This document shows, in pieces, positions 32,745 to 44,327 of a stretch of 64,000 bases of DNA; the stretch's first letter is position 1, and every line of letters starts with the position of its first letter. Source of the DNA: Gnetum montanum (taxonomy: Eukaryota; Streptophyta; Gnetopsida; Gnetales; Gnetaceae); assembly GCA_015680685.1 (NCBI GenBank), contig MNCI01016416.1, forward strand, positions 26,190 through 90,189. Direction: 5' to 3'. The position numbers and the translations under genes were made by a program. Below the pieces are notes generated by a model. That model made no database searches. It was given only the letters and a program-made list of their open reading frames with translations, and was not told the DNA's origin.

Positions 32745-33258
32745 CTTCCTAGTACCTCTAGCTACATCCAAGAAATATAGTTCCAACCTTCAAAATTGCA
32801 TATTCACTTGAAGAATAAGAAAGAAAAAATTATTTATTCTTGCTAGAAAAATAGAATGAATTACAAATTTTGGAAGCAAAATGCTTAAGACAGAGAAGAG
32901 CTCAAGAAAATTCCAACAACACCTTTACACTTAAGATGCCTATGAAGCCTCACAACATGGGAGCTCAATTAAAGCTCAATCTTACACTCTCTTAATGCTC
33001 TTGCTCACTCATCACATACATTCAATTCTCTCCAACTCTCCTCATTCAAATGAAAGCTTAGATGCCTATTTATATTATTTTCCTCATCTTTTGATCTCCA
33101 AAATACAAATTTATGATTGTTGTTTTAAACATGAGAGATGCCATGGACATGTAGAAGACATTCAAACTGAGAGCTCGAAAAATTATAAATCCTAAACTAT
33201 AAAGAGCACATACACAATTATAGTTAATTGAGGAAACCACATGGGTCAAGTGATGTCA
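32745..33258 (-). repeat. 3' LTR of Gypsy-1
   Basis: The stretch aligns with 44328-45139 through shared phrases (aaattgcatatt...gaagaataag; cttaagatg.ctatgaag; gtttaaacatgrgagatg). The inner flank on the minus strand reads aaggatagaagagatga, a plausible polypurine tract. The left limit is approximate. Confidence 0.6.
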
Positions 33259-33489
33259 TCATCTCTTCTATCCTTAAAATGAAAACTTGTTTTCAAGTTG
33301 GCTATGCACTTGGGATAACATTAAGCCAGCACAAAGAAAATTTCTTATTAAGAATCCAAATTGCATTTATTAATGTTATTTCTCATACCTCACTAATAGG
33401 AGCTCTTCCCTATAAGTTCATAGGTCTCTGTCTTGCCTATGTGCTCAACTATATTACAATTATTCTTTTCTTCCAAAATTTTTGACATA

Positions 33490-34154
33490 AAATCACATTT
33501 TGGCATACATACCTTACCATTTTTGAAGAGGATTCCCTATTCTAGATGATAGTCTCTCCATATATCCACTCTACTAAGTAATGGAGTATTCATGTCTTTG
33601 TAAACCTCTCCAAAATTAACATCATGAGAGTACAAAGAAGTCAAAATTTCAAGTCCTTCTATTTGAGAACATGAGTGATTCACAACATAAATTCCTAAAA
33701 GCACATCTACCACTACATTACTTCTCCTACTTCTATGGTTCATCATAAAGTGAAATTCTTGGAGCTACTCCACCCATTTCATATGCTTAGCATTCAACTT
33801 CTTTTGCAAATTCAAAAATTGTAGTGCCTTGTGATTAGTCAACAATAAGAATTTACTTCTTAATGAATAATGTCTTTAATGCTTTATTGCCTGAAGTATA
33901 GCATACAACTCTTTTTCATAGACACTATAGTTTTTCCTTGATTCATTTAATTTTTCAAAGAACAATGCAATGTGCTTACATTCTTGGGCTCCAATTGCAA
34001 GTTCACTTGCATCCACCTTGACTTTAAGAAGCTTAGAAAAATCTAGAATAGCCAACATTGAAGCACTACCAATTATTTCTTTCAAAGCTTGAGATGATTT
34101 CTCCTTCCCATCATCCCATATAAAGTTTGAATTCTTCTTTAAATAAGCAAACAT
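33490..34154 (-). pseudogene. Gypsy-1 RNase H and start of integrase
   Basis: Two minus-strand frames (34154-33876 and 33746-33537) give LKVKVDASELAIGA, the first RNase H acid region. Then come NYSVYEKELYAILQAI, the E-K-E-L-Y/L-A motif, then SNVVVDVLLG (the NxVADALSR position). The tail GILFKNGKVCMPKCDF is the spacer before integrase. The integrase zinc finger and core are absent; sequence runs into the LTR within 250 bp. Confidence 0.75.
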
Positions 34155-34594
34155 GGGTTATGCAATAGAACTAAAATTTCAAATAAACCTTCTGTAAAAA
34201 CTAGTCAAGCCAAGAATAGATCTTACCTCTTTCACATCTTTAAATGAAGCTAGTTCCTTAATTATCTTGATCTTTCTTAGCTCCATTTTAACTTAATTTT
34301 TGGAAATAATGTGACCCAAGTAAACAATTTATTTCTTCATAAAATGAGATTGCTTAGCACTAATTACGAATTTAACCTCATGTAACTTCAAGCATGCCAA
34401 TATCAAGTGTTGAACATGTTTCTCCTCCTTGGAACTATAGACAAGAATATCATTTAAAAAATAATTTAAAATTTCCTAATAAGATCCCTCACAAATTTAT
34501 GCATAAGTCTCATGAATGTTGCCAAAGCATTGGTTAGTCCAAGAGGCATGACTAACTATTCATACAATCCATCTATTGTCTTAAAGGCTATTTT

Positions 34595-34930
34595 CTATTC
34601 ATCTCCTAGTCTAATATGAATTTGATAGTAGTCATTCTTTAAATTAATCTTAGAAAAAATCTTAGCATTAACTAGTACATCAAGAATTTCAACCATTCTA
34701 GGAATAGAAAACCTATACTTGATAGTGATCCTATTGATAGCCCTAGAATCTATGCAGATTTTCATCTTATTCATATCTTTCTTTGGAACAAGGATAATTA
34801 GAACAACATAAGCAGAAATGGATGTCTTAACAAAGCCATCAAAGATTAATTCACTTACAATTTTGTGCAACTCTTTTCTCTAATTTGGAGTGATGCGGTA
34901 AGACCTCTCATTTGTTATGATAATTCTAGT
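34595..34930 (-). pseudogene. Gypsy-1 reverse transcriptase fragment
   Basis: VVLIILVPKKDMNKMKICID, then SRAINRITIKYRFSIPRMVE and FSKINLKNDYYQIHI, are the Ty3/gypsy RT finger and palm blocks. The expected Tyr-x-Asp-Asp box downstream (34594-34200) could not be found intact; stops break that stretch. Confidence 0.82.
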
Positions 34931-34959
34931 CATGAAATTAATTTAATGTTGAATAAACC

Positions 34960-35180
34960 TCATTGGTGTGTCACCCTCTCTTTTTCCTAAAAACATAAAA
35001 AAATTCTAGTGCTAAGAATTACGTTACTAGATGAAGTTCATGTGAAGTCTCCTCCTCACTTGCAATTATTGCTAGGATGACGAAACCATATCCATCTTCT
35101 TCATATGCTTGTAGGCATTCTTGGTCACTTAGCAAGATCAATGTAGCATTCTTAGGGACATTTTCCTTGTATTTTTGCCA
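34960..35180 (-). pseudogene. Gypsy-1 spacer before RT
   Basis: The minus strand encodes HELIPMTWQKYKENVPKNA and LILLSDQECLQAYEEDGYGF in one frame, which fits the region between protease and RT of gypsy elements, but no definite domain is visible. Confidence 0.4.
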
Positions 35181-35185
35181 AGTCA

Positions 35186-36640
35186 TTGGGATCAATTCAT
35201 GTATCCCATCTTCCCTCGGTACTTACCAAACATCTCTTGCATCATGAAAAATGCCTTGTTGTTAAAATTCCAATGTCTTCTTGTTGGCACATTTCAGCCA
35301 TTTCATGGAATAAGTGGACTTATTTGAAAATGGATGGGCCTATGTTGAGTCCCATTTTAGGTAGGATGTGCTCAGAGTTCTTGAAAATAGTGGACTCATC
35401 ATCAAATATTATATGGATTTAGTGAAAGGACTGAATTTTGTTTGTACAAAGTGAAGAGAATATACACTCTTCATTCAAGAATGTAAAATGTAGGAAGCCC
35501 TAGGTAAATCTGGGGCCAATATTTCAAAGATTATTCATGGTTGGATTGGCACTATAGTCGATGACGTACATGAGTCAATGTGTGTAGTCATTGTTCACCA
35601 TATTGAACATGTAGTGGCGGCACAAGGACTAGACCTTCCCTAAAATGGTTGTATGCCACGCTCACACATAGCACTATCTTGGCTGTGTTGTCATCATTGT
35701 TGTATGATGCTATGCAGCCTGGAGTTAATGGTGGTATCACCATCAATCAACATGAACGTTCATCATTCTTGCTGCCTCCATAGCCAAATCCACCATAGTT
35801 TGTACAGAACCTTGCCAAGCCTGTGAAGATGCCACAAATGTCTGCTTGTTTCTGTTGTTGTGCACACAATGGTGGCCACTCCCTATCTTCAGCCACAACT
35901 TCATCTTCATCTTTTGTGTTCTGATGTAGACTGGTTTTAGAAATCTGAAGACTTCATGAAGGAATCTTATGATTTTGATTCCATTTCAGAGGATTTTTTC
36001 GATTGTGGGTTCAGCAAATGGTGTGACTACATCTAGCACCTGGAACTTGCCTAGGTTCCTAGGGAATGGTGGATATGTTGTCTGTAGCTATCTTGCATAG
36101 CCTTTTTCCATGCTTTGGTTTGCAACAAGATGTACGTTAGGTATTGGTATGCAGCTATAAACAGTTCGCTTTGCTAGAGTTCACCAAGCTTGTCTTCTCG
36201 ATCTCCATTGTGATGTAGAGTAGGAATGGGAATAGAAATGGGGATGAGAAGCCTAATTGCCACAATAGAAGCGGCAAGGGAGGAGAGCGCGTGAATGAAA
36301 CCCAGGGCTAGATTTAAATTGTAGAGTAGAATCAACCCTGCCTGTAGCATAGGCTAAGAACCTCTGAATGACTTAGCACTCTTCCTCTTTCATCATCATC
36401 GTGACCATAACCGCTGTCGCCATAAACACCATAACTACCTCCATATTGGTTTGCAACACCGTTCTACTCACCAATGATGCTACCATTTGCTCCACCATTC
36501 GTGGAAACGGTATTCCTAACAATAGCCCACAGAAGCAAATTTTTCGCTATGGCGGAAGCAAGAAAGTTACGATAATAATGGAGCCTCATTCTCCAAAGAA
36601 TTTCCCGTTTCTTGCTCAAGAAGTTTCCATCCAGGGTTAT
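35186..36640 (-). pseudogene. Unidentified decayed coding region
   Basis: Several minus-strand stretches look coding: a Gly/Tyr-rich piece (NQYGGSYGVYGDSGYG, near 36460-36410), QSELFIAAYQYLTYILLQTK (about 36165-36105), CTNYGGFGYGGSKNDERSC (about 35815-35755), IDYSANPTMNNL (about 35560-35525) and FLNEECIFSSLCTNKIQSFH (about 35480-35425). They lie in different frames and have TAG/TAA/TGA stops. I do not recognise the family. It could be a captured host gene or an extra gypsy ORF. The last part (HLFHEMAEMCQQ, near 35310-35275) has a counterpart (LLHEMAKMCQQ) at about 39690-39665. Confidence 0.35.
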
Positions 36641-36644
36641 TAGG

Positions 36645-37435
36645 ACATCTTAGGCCTTACTACAAAAATGATTAAAATCCAAAAACAACAAGAGATCTGG
36701 CCACCAAAAAGTTTGCCAAGGAAAGACTGGCAGTAGAAAAAAAAAGCAGGAACCTGGAAATCATCAAAAAAAAGGAGGCTGAGATTTATGCTAGTAGAGG
36801 AGGCAGGATCACAATAGTTGCCAAGTTTCAAAAACTTAAGGGATAAAAATTACATATGGTGATTTGGGTTTCATGAAACTGTTGGACGTTGAATGATGAA
36901 GCATGATACTTACTAATAAAAAACAAAAGAACAAAGCAAGATATAAATACCTTAACTCAACTCAAGTGCAAGGCTTCAAAGGAGATCTACTTATGCTTGC
37001 AAGTTAAGAAAACAACTGTGTCTTGGTCCCACCATCCATTTCCAACTTGATATTTTTTATGCACAAGCCTCTCCAGATTATTCTGCAACATGGCCAAGGA
37101 GAGATAGATGATCAAATTCTATTTATTGACCTTTATGTCATTCCTAAATATATATATATAGAGTTATATGTATAGATATTTTATAATAAAAAGGGGGATT
37201 TATGGACATTTTGCAACAATAGATTTTATTTCTATAATTGTAACTTTCTATGGAAGTTGTAACTTCCTATCCATAATCCCATGATGTTTGTAACCACTAT
37301 AAAGGCCATTTGTCAAATACAATGTTTTTATCTCCATGGTGACCATTTGGAAACTAAATGGGCCACTTGGCAACTACATGGGACACTTGTTAACTGTAGC
37401 TTTTTTATCTCTATGATGGTTATAACCACCGAAAA
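36645..37435. other. Unassigned spacer before the gap, with possible LTR promoter
   Basis: A short (TA)n run lies at 37148-37163. A TATA-like actataaagg occurs near 37291. The lines 37240-37430 could be the U3 of LTR-X copy 1, because sequence directly after the gap matches LTR-X copy 2, but no alignment across the gap is possible. Confidence 0.35.
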
Positions 37436-37691
37436 NNNNNNNNNNNNNNNNNNNNNNNNNNNNNNNNNNNNNNNNNNNNNNNNNNNNNNNNNNNNNNNNN
37501 NNNNNNNNNNNNNNNNNNNNNNNNNNNNNNNNNNNNNNNNNNNNNNNNNNNNNNNNNNNNNNNNNNNNNNNNNNNNNNNNNNNNNNNNNNNNNNNNNNNN
37601 NNNNNNNNNNNNNNNNNNNNNNNNNNNNNNNNNNNNNNNNNNNNNNNNNNNNNNNNNNNNNNNNNNNNNNNNNNNNNNNNNNNNNNNNNNN
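37436..37691. other. Assembly gap (256 N)
   Basis: An unbroken run of N. Reading frames reported across it are meaningless. Confidence 0.99.
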
Positions 37692-38537
37692 CTATTGAGA
37701 TTATTGTAAGAGAGCCTCTGCATATAGTCAAGCCATTAAACGATTCAATAGTCAAGAGGGTTCAGAAAATCTTTGGTATTTTGATAGGACCAGAATAGCT
37801 TCTTTTATCTTTAAAGTGAATCTCCATAGTATTTCAATTAGAAATTGTAAAGTATTTTGAAGGTTCTATTGAATGCAATTGTTGACATCCATTATTTAGC
37901 CATAATAGAGTCTGGTACATGATAGTTACGTAGCAATTCTTTTTTGGATAGCATAGTAGAATTGTCTTGAAGAAATTGCTTATTTTGAGCCTTGGAAGTT
38001 TGAACAATTCGTAGTTATTGAATTTGGGATAGCTTTATTGGAAAGTTTTTACTCGTATCATTTTACCTTGTTTAAACATTTGAGATCTTAACACAAATCT
38101 ACTTTCTTTTCTTTCTATTTCCATTGAATCTTGCTCTATTTCTAGTTTTTTTGTGGAACTATCTCTTTCTCCAGGGAAAATTAGATGTAGATTCATAGAG
38201 TTGTGATCAAATGTTTTTGTAAAACTTTATTTGTTACAAGTAGGTATTATAAGGACCTTATAGACTAGGCAATTGAACAAAATAGAAATTCTCAACAACT
38301 CATAGTACTTTGCAAAGTTGGTTGAATCTCTTTAAGATAAGTCATTTATAGTTTTACACACAACCCAATCATTTCATTTTTCACAATAGCACACTGCAAC
38401 AGCACACACACATACTCACATTAACTACTGAGTCTATTTGGAGGTATCTAGGCCTTGGTGTTGCCAGAAGACCAGCAAGCACCTAAATCCTATTCGAGGA
38501 CACTCGTTGGCAGTCGCATCCGAAACAGTTGCCAACA
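37692..38537 (+). repeat. LTR-X copy 1 (right part; left part in gap)
   Basis: It matches 42657-43485 almost throughout, starting ctattgagatt(a/g)ttgtaagag and ending in gttgccaaca. Right of it lies gypsy gag-protease sequence. Confidence 0.72.
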
Positions 38538-38609
38538 CTTCCCAAAATGACATCAGCATAATCAATTAAAATAATTTCATAATGTACCTTATCTCTAAAG
38601 GAACTAATT

Positions 38610-38939
38610 TTAAAAAATAAAATATACCTCTTCCACTTCTTGGAAATGGTCTTTTAAGATCCAATGAGCTCTAAAGGACCTAGGGTATGGAAATGTTTTC
38701 AAGAAAAGCCTAGCAACTATCTTAGAAGAAATCACATTTTCTTTGGCATCAGCATCAATCAAAATTTGTATCCAATTACCATTATTATGATACCTGTCCC
38801 TAGTCCTAAAGAACATCTTCCTCCTAGGATCTTCATTGATATTAACATTTCTCATAAAAGTGCAAGAATTAATTTGAGTTACATCTTCTAACATAGAAGC
38901 ATGGGGATTATCTACATTAGAGGATTTTTCCTTTTTCAA
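38610..38939 (-). pseudogene. Gypsy-1 aspartic protease
   Basis: The 109-codon minus frame contains WIQILIDADAKENVISSKIV and then ARLFLKTFPYPRSF. In Ty3/gypsy elements this is the L-I-D-S/T-G-S active-site strand followed by V-x-x-L-x-L-x-T-x-x-H-P. The catalytic Asp is present but the following Ser/Thr-Gly is Ala-Asp, so the site is mutated. Confidence 0.65.
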
Positions 38940-38949
38940 GGTTTGGAGT

Positions 38950-39700
38950 TATTTTCTCTTCTTACACTTCCATTGATTGTGTTCCATCTCACCACAATTG
39001 AAGCATTAAAGTTTGAAAGCATAGCCACTCCCTTGATCCTCTCCTTTCTTGGGGTAGCCTTTCTTTGAATCTTGGCCAACCTTGGACTTCTCTTTCTTAT
39101 CATTTATACCATTACCAATTTCCTTCTTCTTAGATTTCTTTTTATCTTTAGAAGCTTTGGATTCCTTACCCTTAGAAGATATGAAACCTCTACTATAACC
39201 TTGAATTTTCTTCTTAGCTTTAAGATCCAATTAGCCTCATTTAATGTTTAGGGCTCATAGAATGTTAGATCTTGTTGGTATTCCCTCTTCAATCCTCCTT
39301 GGAAATTAGACGCTTACTCATACTTATTCTAATAAACCTTTACATCTTGGAAGCCTTTGCAAAAATCCATCTAGAAGTCTTTAACACTCTTATTACCTTA
39401 TCTTAAGTACCTGAACTTTTGGATATCCTCTTGTCAATGATGGTTCTTCTCAAATTTTGTTTAAGCATGAACTACATTAGGGATCAATCCTTGATAGGAG
39501 TTCCATTATTCACAAGGTAAGCATGGCTCTCTTTCTCGCACTAAATATGCATCATACCCTAAAGTTTGGTTTTAGCATATGACACCTTTTGATGGTTTAC
39601 CACACCTTCAAGGTACTTGTTCAAGGTATTTAACCAAGAAAGAAAAGACTTAGTGCCCTTCATTCTGTTGGCACATTTTGGCCATTTCATGCAACAAGTT
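38950..39700 (-). pseudogene. Gypsy-1 gag core, basic region and zinc knuckle
   Basis: FLSWLNTLNKYLEGV and NHQKVSYAKTKL (about 39650-39560) match the W-L-x-x-L-x-x-Y-F...QKV..A..KL pattern of gypsy gag. A Lys/Ser-rich region (39230-39006: SKASKDKKKSKKKEIG) leads to CFNCGEMEHNQWKC (39000-38960), a classic C-x2-C-x4-H-x4-C knuckle. One TAA lies just before it. Confidence 0.72.
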
Positions 39701-40799
39701 GGCATGATAAAACTAGTTAAAGGTTTTTGCAATTTGATAGTTGGAGAAGTGGCAAGAATTTCAGTTTGTAGAGAAAAAGAATAAGAGTTAAAATGCAGTT
39801 AGCAATAGCATTCCCTTACTTTAAGAAAAATTTATGGGAGCACTGTTCCTATATCAAGCTTACAAGCCTCCACTGATGAGTACAAGACCACTAACATGTT
39901 GTTCTCCCTCTATAATTATCAGTCAAGGGACCCAAAATCTTTGGACTTGGAAGGATATAAAATATCCTCAAGTTCTGCATCATATCTTGGTAATCTGGCC
40001 TCAACAAGCAAGAAGAAAGATACAGGTTTTTTGACCAGTTGAACATCTAAAATACCATGGAAGGATTTTGAAAGAACCATGCCCAATGAAAATGTTGATT
40101 GCATTTACCAATTAAGACATAGAAAGAATATCAGAATCATAGAGAGTGCTTTATTCATGGTCAGTTCCATTAGTGATGATTTTCTTGCCTTGTCTCTAAG
40201 CAATGCACTGGTTCTTGAGTATTTCGTGTTCAACTAGGAGCTTCAAGTGAACTCCAACTACCGGGAGAGCTTTGCGTGGATTGGCAAATGACGATAGAAT
40301 CAAAAAACATTGTCTTAGTAGTACATGTTCACAGTTCCATGAGCAAGTCAAAAACCATGGGTATCTAACTAAAATACAAGAAACAACAAAATTTGTGCGA
40401 TAATTATATTTTTGATGTTGAAAAACAAGTTCAGGATCAAGAAAAAGGAAGCTTTGCTGAAGAGGAAAGGTTGTCCATGCTATTGTAGTGTAATTATTAT
40501 GGGTTTATCTTCTCTAACAACCCAGTCGGTCTTCCAATAAAAGGACTTTCGTTATGATGTTACACTTAGAATTATGTCTTGGTTTCCTTTTGTTGGTGGG
40601 AGTGATTTTTAATTTAAATATGTATGAGTAAAAATGTAGATGAAAGATTCAAAGCTTATGCTCCTTTATCAAAAAATTTAGACCTTTCACCATCTTCCTA
40701 TCAAAGAATGGTTGCATTAATCATAGTTACCAGAAATGGGAAACGGGGCAATGTGACAGCAATTATAATTTTGATAGCAGCTGCAAAAAATGCATCCAT
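39701..40799. other. Unassigned, with short coding-like remnants
   Basis: The minus strand 40104-39919 reads MQSTFSLGMVLSKSFHGILD and then VQLVKKPVSFFLLVEARLPR without a known family. The plus strand 40680-40800 contains a Cys-rich stretch (QCDSNYNFDSSCKKC) close to the lectin fragment that begins downstream. No ribosome-inactivating A-chain was recognised here. Confidence 0.35.
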
Positions 40800-41540
40800 G
40801 GTGTTCAGAATTTCAGAGTGGCAAGGTACTTGCAGGGCCTTACTCTGCAATCACACGGGCGCAGGACAAGGTGCAGCTCTTCTCATGTGGAACGCAAACC
40901 AGCAAATGGATGCTCGTTTCGGTGAACGCCAATAAAGGTGAAGTTAAAATCAAGTAATCATCATCTGGTAAATTCTTAAGCAAGTAGGGAAATGTTGGAA
41001 GCTCTGTAAATGTGGCATCCAAATTAGCCAAATCAGAGTGTAGCAAGAGCAACATTGCTGAGTATCTGAAATGGAAATTGTCTCTTGATAGTACCATCAC
41101 AAATGTTGCCTCCCCTAGACTGGTGTTGAATGCCAACAAGGTTGATTAGGGCACCGCCCTCACTATGAGACCCAAAACAGCACCATCAAACAAAGTTGGA
41201 GATTGGAAGAGACCCAAGACCCGGCCACGATGTCAATTCATGGGAATCAAGGTTTGTGCCTGCAGCCCAACAATCTCAAAAGTGGTGTGTTGATGATAGA
41301 ATGTGTAATAGACCCAGAAAAGATTAAGTGGAGTCTGTACAGTGATGGCAGCATTCGCGTACACAAATACAACAATCTCTGCTTGATTGCCCATGGCAAA
41401 AGCATAGGGTCTATTGTGGAAATCAACAAAGATAGATCGCAAAGCACCCATCCAACCCTTCATGGCCGATACGGAATGATAGAGACACAACGTCTTCTTT
41501 GACCTACGAGTTTACACCATCGAGGAACTGGATCTAGGCT
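40800..41540 (+). pseudogene. Broken ricin-B-type (beta-trefoil) lectin segment
   Basis: In plus-strand order the segment shows the repeating pattern of a two-domain R-type lectin, as in B chains of type 2 ribosome-inactivating proteins. First domain: TCRALLCNHTGAG with DKVQLFSCGTQTSKWML (about 40830-40910), then KWKLSLDSTITN with SPRLVLNA (about 41070-41130). Second domain: HGNQGLCLQPNN (41233-41270), IKWSLYSDGSIRVHKYNNLC (41320-41375) and GSIVEINK (41407-41430). The Q/K-x-W, DGxIR and LCL motifs sit where the fold expects them. There is a TAA near 40956, a TAG near 41148, a frame change near 41200 and another near 41435, so it is not expressed as a lectin. No toxin A-chain is seen, so a toxic role cannot be inferred. 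Confidence 0.6.
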
Positions 41541-42023
41541 TGCATCCTTTCTTCTTGAACGTCTGTTCATGGACTATGGCAAAAACAAAAAAATCTAAGT
41601 TGGGATTCACTGTGTTTTTTGCAAGAATTATTTCATCAAAATTTCCCACCATTTATGTTAGAACTATTATCGGATATAACTACCATGGCATAGCATTTCA
41701 TTTTAATGCATTTTGTAGGTTCAAATCCTTCAACTTGTAGACGATTTGGATAGACAGAGGCTGATGGTAGGTAGGAAGTAAACCATGGGTCCCAAGCATA
41801 AGATAGATGGACAAATATTACACACATACATATATATTTATATATCAACCCATCCATGTATGCATCAACTCCATGGTTACTATCTCTATTAGTATGATTT
41901 AAATAACAATAAAATGACAATTTTATGAAGCTCTTATAGTATGGAGATCTTGGATTTATTTTAAAAATTATTATATAGGTCGTTACTTATAAAAGAAATA
42001 TTTGTAATATTTACACATGCCAA
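41541..42023. other. Unassigned spacer
   Basis: No feature is recognised apart from a short (TA/CA) run at 41820-41848. Confidence 0.5.
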
Positions 42024-43485
42024 TGTTAGCATGATTTTCTCCTAATTTCATGTATTAGTTACAACTTCCTAACTTGTTGGGCAAGTAATGTCCCCTAACT
42101 TGTTGGGCAAGTAATATCTCCTAACTTGTTGGGCAAGTTATAACTTCCTTACTTGGGAGAGAAGTTAGCCAAGATATTTTAGAATATGTAACTACCCATG
42201 AGACCCTATAAAAAGGTTTTAGTGGTTCGAATAAAAAGGAGGAATGTAACATTATGGGCTCTCACTTGGGGATCACACACTTGGGCTCTCACTTACGGAA
42301 AACACACTTGGGCTCTCACTCGGGGATCACTCACTTTGGCTCTTGGAAGAGCATTTGTAAAGAATAAATCGTGAAAGATTGCTTGTAAGATGACTTGCTA
42401 AAGAAAAGATTTTAGCCTCTTTGTCATAGTCCTGTGAGTTACACTTATTGTTTTTTTATTTTGTTTAGATTGTTTAGCTAGTGGTTTAGATAGTATCATG
42501 CTTGACAAGTAATTTTGGGATTTTTAGATTTATCTTATGTTTTTGTTGCCCAATAGAAAATTTCTATTAAAATTTTTCCATAGAAGCGCTTCTGTTTAAA
42601 AGCCTTAAGAGCATTTTAGTAGTAAATTTTATTATTTTGCAATGTATAAGAACCACTATTGAGATTGTTGTAAGAGAGCCTCAGCTTGGAGTCATGCTGT
42701 TGAACGATTCAATAGTCAAGAGGGTTCAGAAAATCTTTGGTATTTTGATAGGACTAGAATAGCTTCTTTTATCTTTAAAGTGAATCTCTGTGGTATTTCA
42801 ATTAGAAATTGTCAAGTCTTTTGAAGGTTCTATTGAATGCAATTATTGACATCCATTATCTAGCCAAAATGGAGTCTCGTACGTGATAGTTTACGCAGTA
42901 ATTTTTGGTAGCATAGTAGGATTGTCTTGAAGAAATTGCTTATTTGAGCCTTAGAAGTTTGAACAATTCATAGTTATTGAATTTGGGATAGCTTTATTGT
43001 GAAGTGTTTACTCGTATCACTTTAACTTGTTTAAACATTTGAGGTCTTAACACAAATCTGCTTTCTTTTCTATCTATTTCCATCGAATCTTGCTCTATTT
43101 CTAGTTTTCTTGTGGAACTATCTCTTTCTCTGGGGAAAAGTAGAAGTAGATTCACGGAGTTGTGCTCAAATGTTTTTAAAAAATTTTATTTGTTACAAGT
43201 AGGTATTATAAGGACCACATAGACTAGCCAATTAAACAAAATAGGAACTCTCAACAACTCACAATAGTTGGCTGAATCTTTTTAAGATAATTCATTTGTA
43301 GTTTACACACAATGCAATCTTTTCATTTTTCACAACCACACACCAGAATAGCACACACACATACTCACGTTAACCACTAAGTCTATTTAGAGATATCTGG
43401 GCCTTGGTGTTGCTAGAAGACCAGCAAGCACCTAATCCTGTTCAAGGACACTTGTTGGCAGTCGTGTCCCAAATGGTCGCTAACA
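42024..43485 (+). repeat. LTR-X copy 2 (LTR-like, 1462 bp)
   Basis: It begins TGTTAGC and ends GCTAACA, a 7-bp inverted repeat. U3-like part: three near-copies of ctaacttgttgggcaagtaa (about 42068-42140). Then a TATA box (ccctataaaaagg, about 42203-42215) and three or four copies of gggctctcacttggggatca (about 42260-42345). It is plus-oriented. The 5-bp flanks (gccaa and cattc) do not match and no primer-binding site adjoins, so it is either a solo LTR with decayed ends or part of a rearranged element with copy 1. Confidence 0.65.
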
Positions 43486-43499
43486 CATTCCATTGAAAT

Positions 43500-43940
43500 T
43501 CTTCACTTACACATGAGGCATTCTAGAGGAATTCGTAAAATACTTTGCAAGAGTGATATCTATTTTGTCCTTGGGATTCCCTTGAGGCTTGGAAGTAGAT
43601 ACTTTGTTCCTCCATGTTGGAATCTAGACCTATGGGATCTTGACCCAATAATTGGAGAATGAGGGTTTTTATCCTAGTCATCATCTTCCCCAATGTCTTT
43701 ATCCCTAAAAGGAAGATTATCTTCAAGGTATAGCATTGATGGTTACCTTATTGAAGAAGCCCTTTGTGAAGCAAATTTTGAGTTGTCATCTTCCCTAAAT
43801 GCCCTTGATGTTGGAGGTTGATCTTTCTTTTCTTCAAGCTTTTTCATTTTTTCCACTATGATCTTTAGTGCATCCTCCAAGTCTTCCATGTCATTAGCTA
43901 AGCCATATACTAATTTTTTCTTAGGTGAAATGTTCAAATG
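43500..43940 (-). pseudogene. Gypsy-1 gag N-terminal part
   Basis: The 43937-43743 frame begins MNISPKKKLVYGLANDMEDL and has a Lys/Glu-rich helix (IIVEKMKKLEEKK). It lies 380 bp downstream of the primer-binding site, where gag should start. It is separated from the gag core by LTR-X copy 2 and the lectin region. Confidence 0.5.
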
Positions 43941-44312
43941 ACCCTAAAATAAAAATTATATAAATACCCACAAAAAAAAGTTGCAAAAGGATTAAGAGTA
44001 CTCATAACCAAAATTGGTGTACCCAAATGGATTCAGTAGGAAAAATGAAAATCCAAAATAGGATTTACATAATTCCTAAAACCCTAGCTATTTAAAGCTA
44101 ATGGACATCTCAAATAATGATAATTTCCAATACATAATATAATTAATCATCCAAATTATCCAAAATCAGTTTCATCAAATCCTAATCAAGTATGAGAAAT
44201 AACATCAATAAAATTATACTAAATTTCAAACCATCATAAACTTGAAGATGGATGAATTCTTGTGAATTAATGTAGAAGATTCCTCTTCTTGAGTTAGTTG
44301 TCTTCAACCCTT

Positions 44313-44325
44313 GGCTATGATACCA
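44313..44325 (-). promoter_or_regulatory. Primer-binding site of Gypsy-1
   Basis: On the minus strand TGGTATCATAGCC follows the LTR end by two bases and resembles the initiator tRNA-Met site. Confidence 0.65.
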
Positions 44326-44327
44326 AA

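Noticed and set aside
37281-37755. Open frames of 111-142 codons on both strands
   Set aside because: They run across 256 N and are not real.
40624-40800. Toxin A-chain upstream of the lectin fragment
   Set aside because: No A-chain active-site pattern could be recognised in any frame, so only a lectin-type segment is reported.
42024-43485. Complete LTR element formed by LTR-X copies 1 and 2
   Set aside because: No primer-binding site or polypurine tract adjoins them, the flanks do not match, and what lies between is minus-strand gypsy gag-protease plus the lectin relic.
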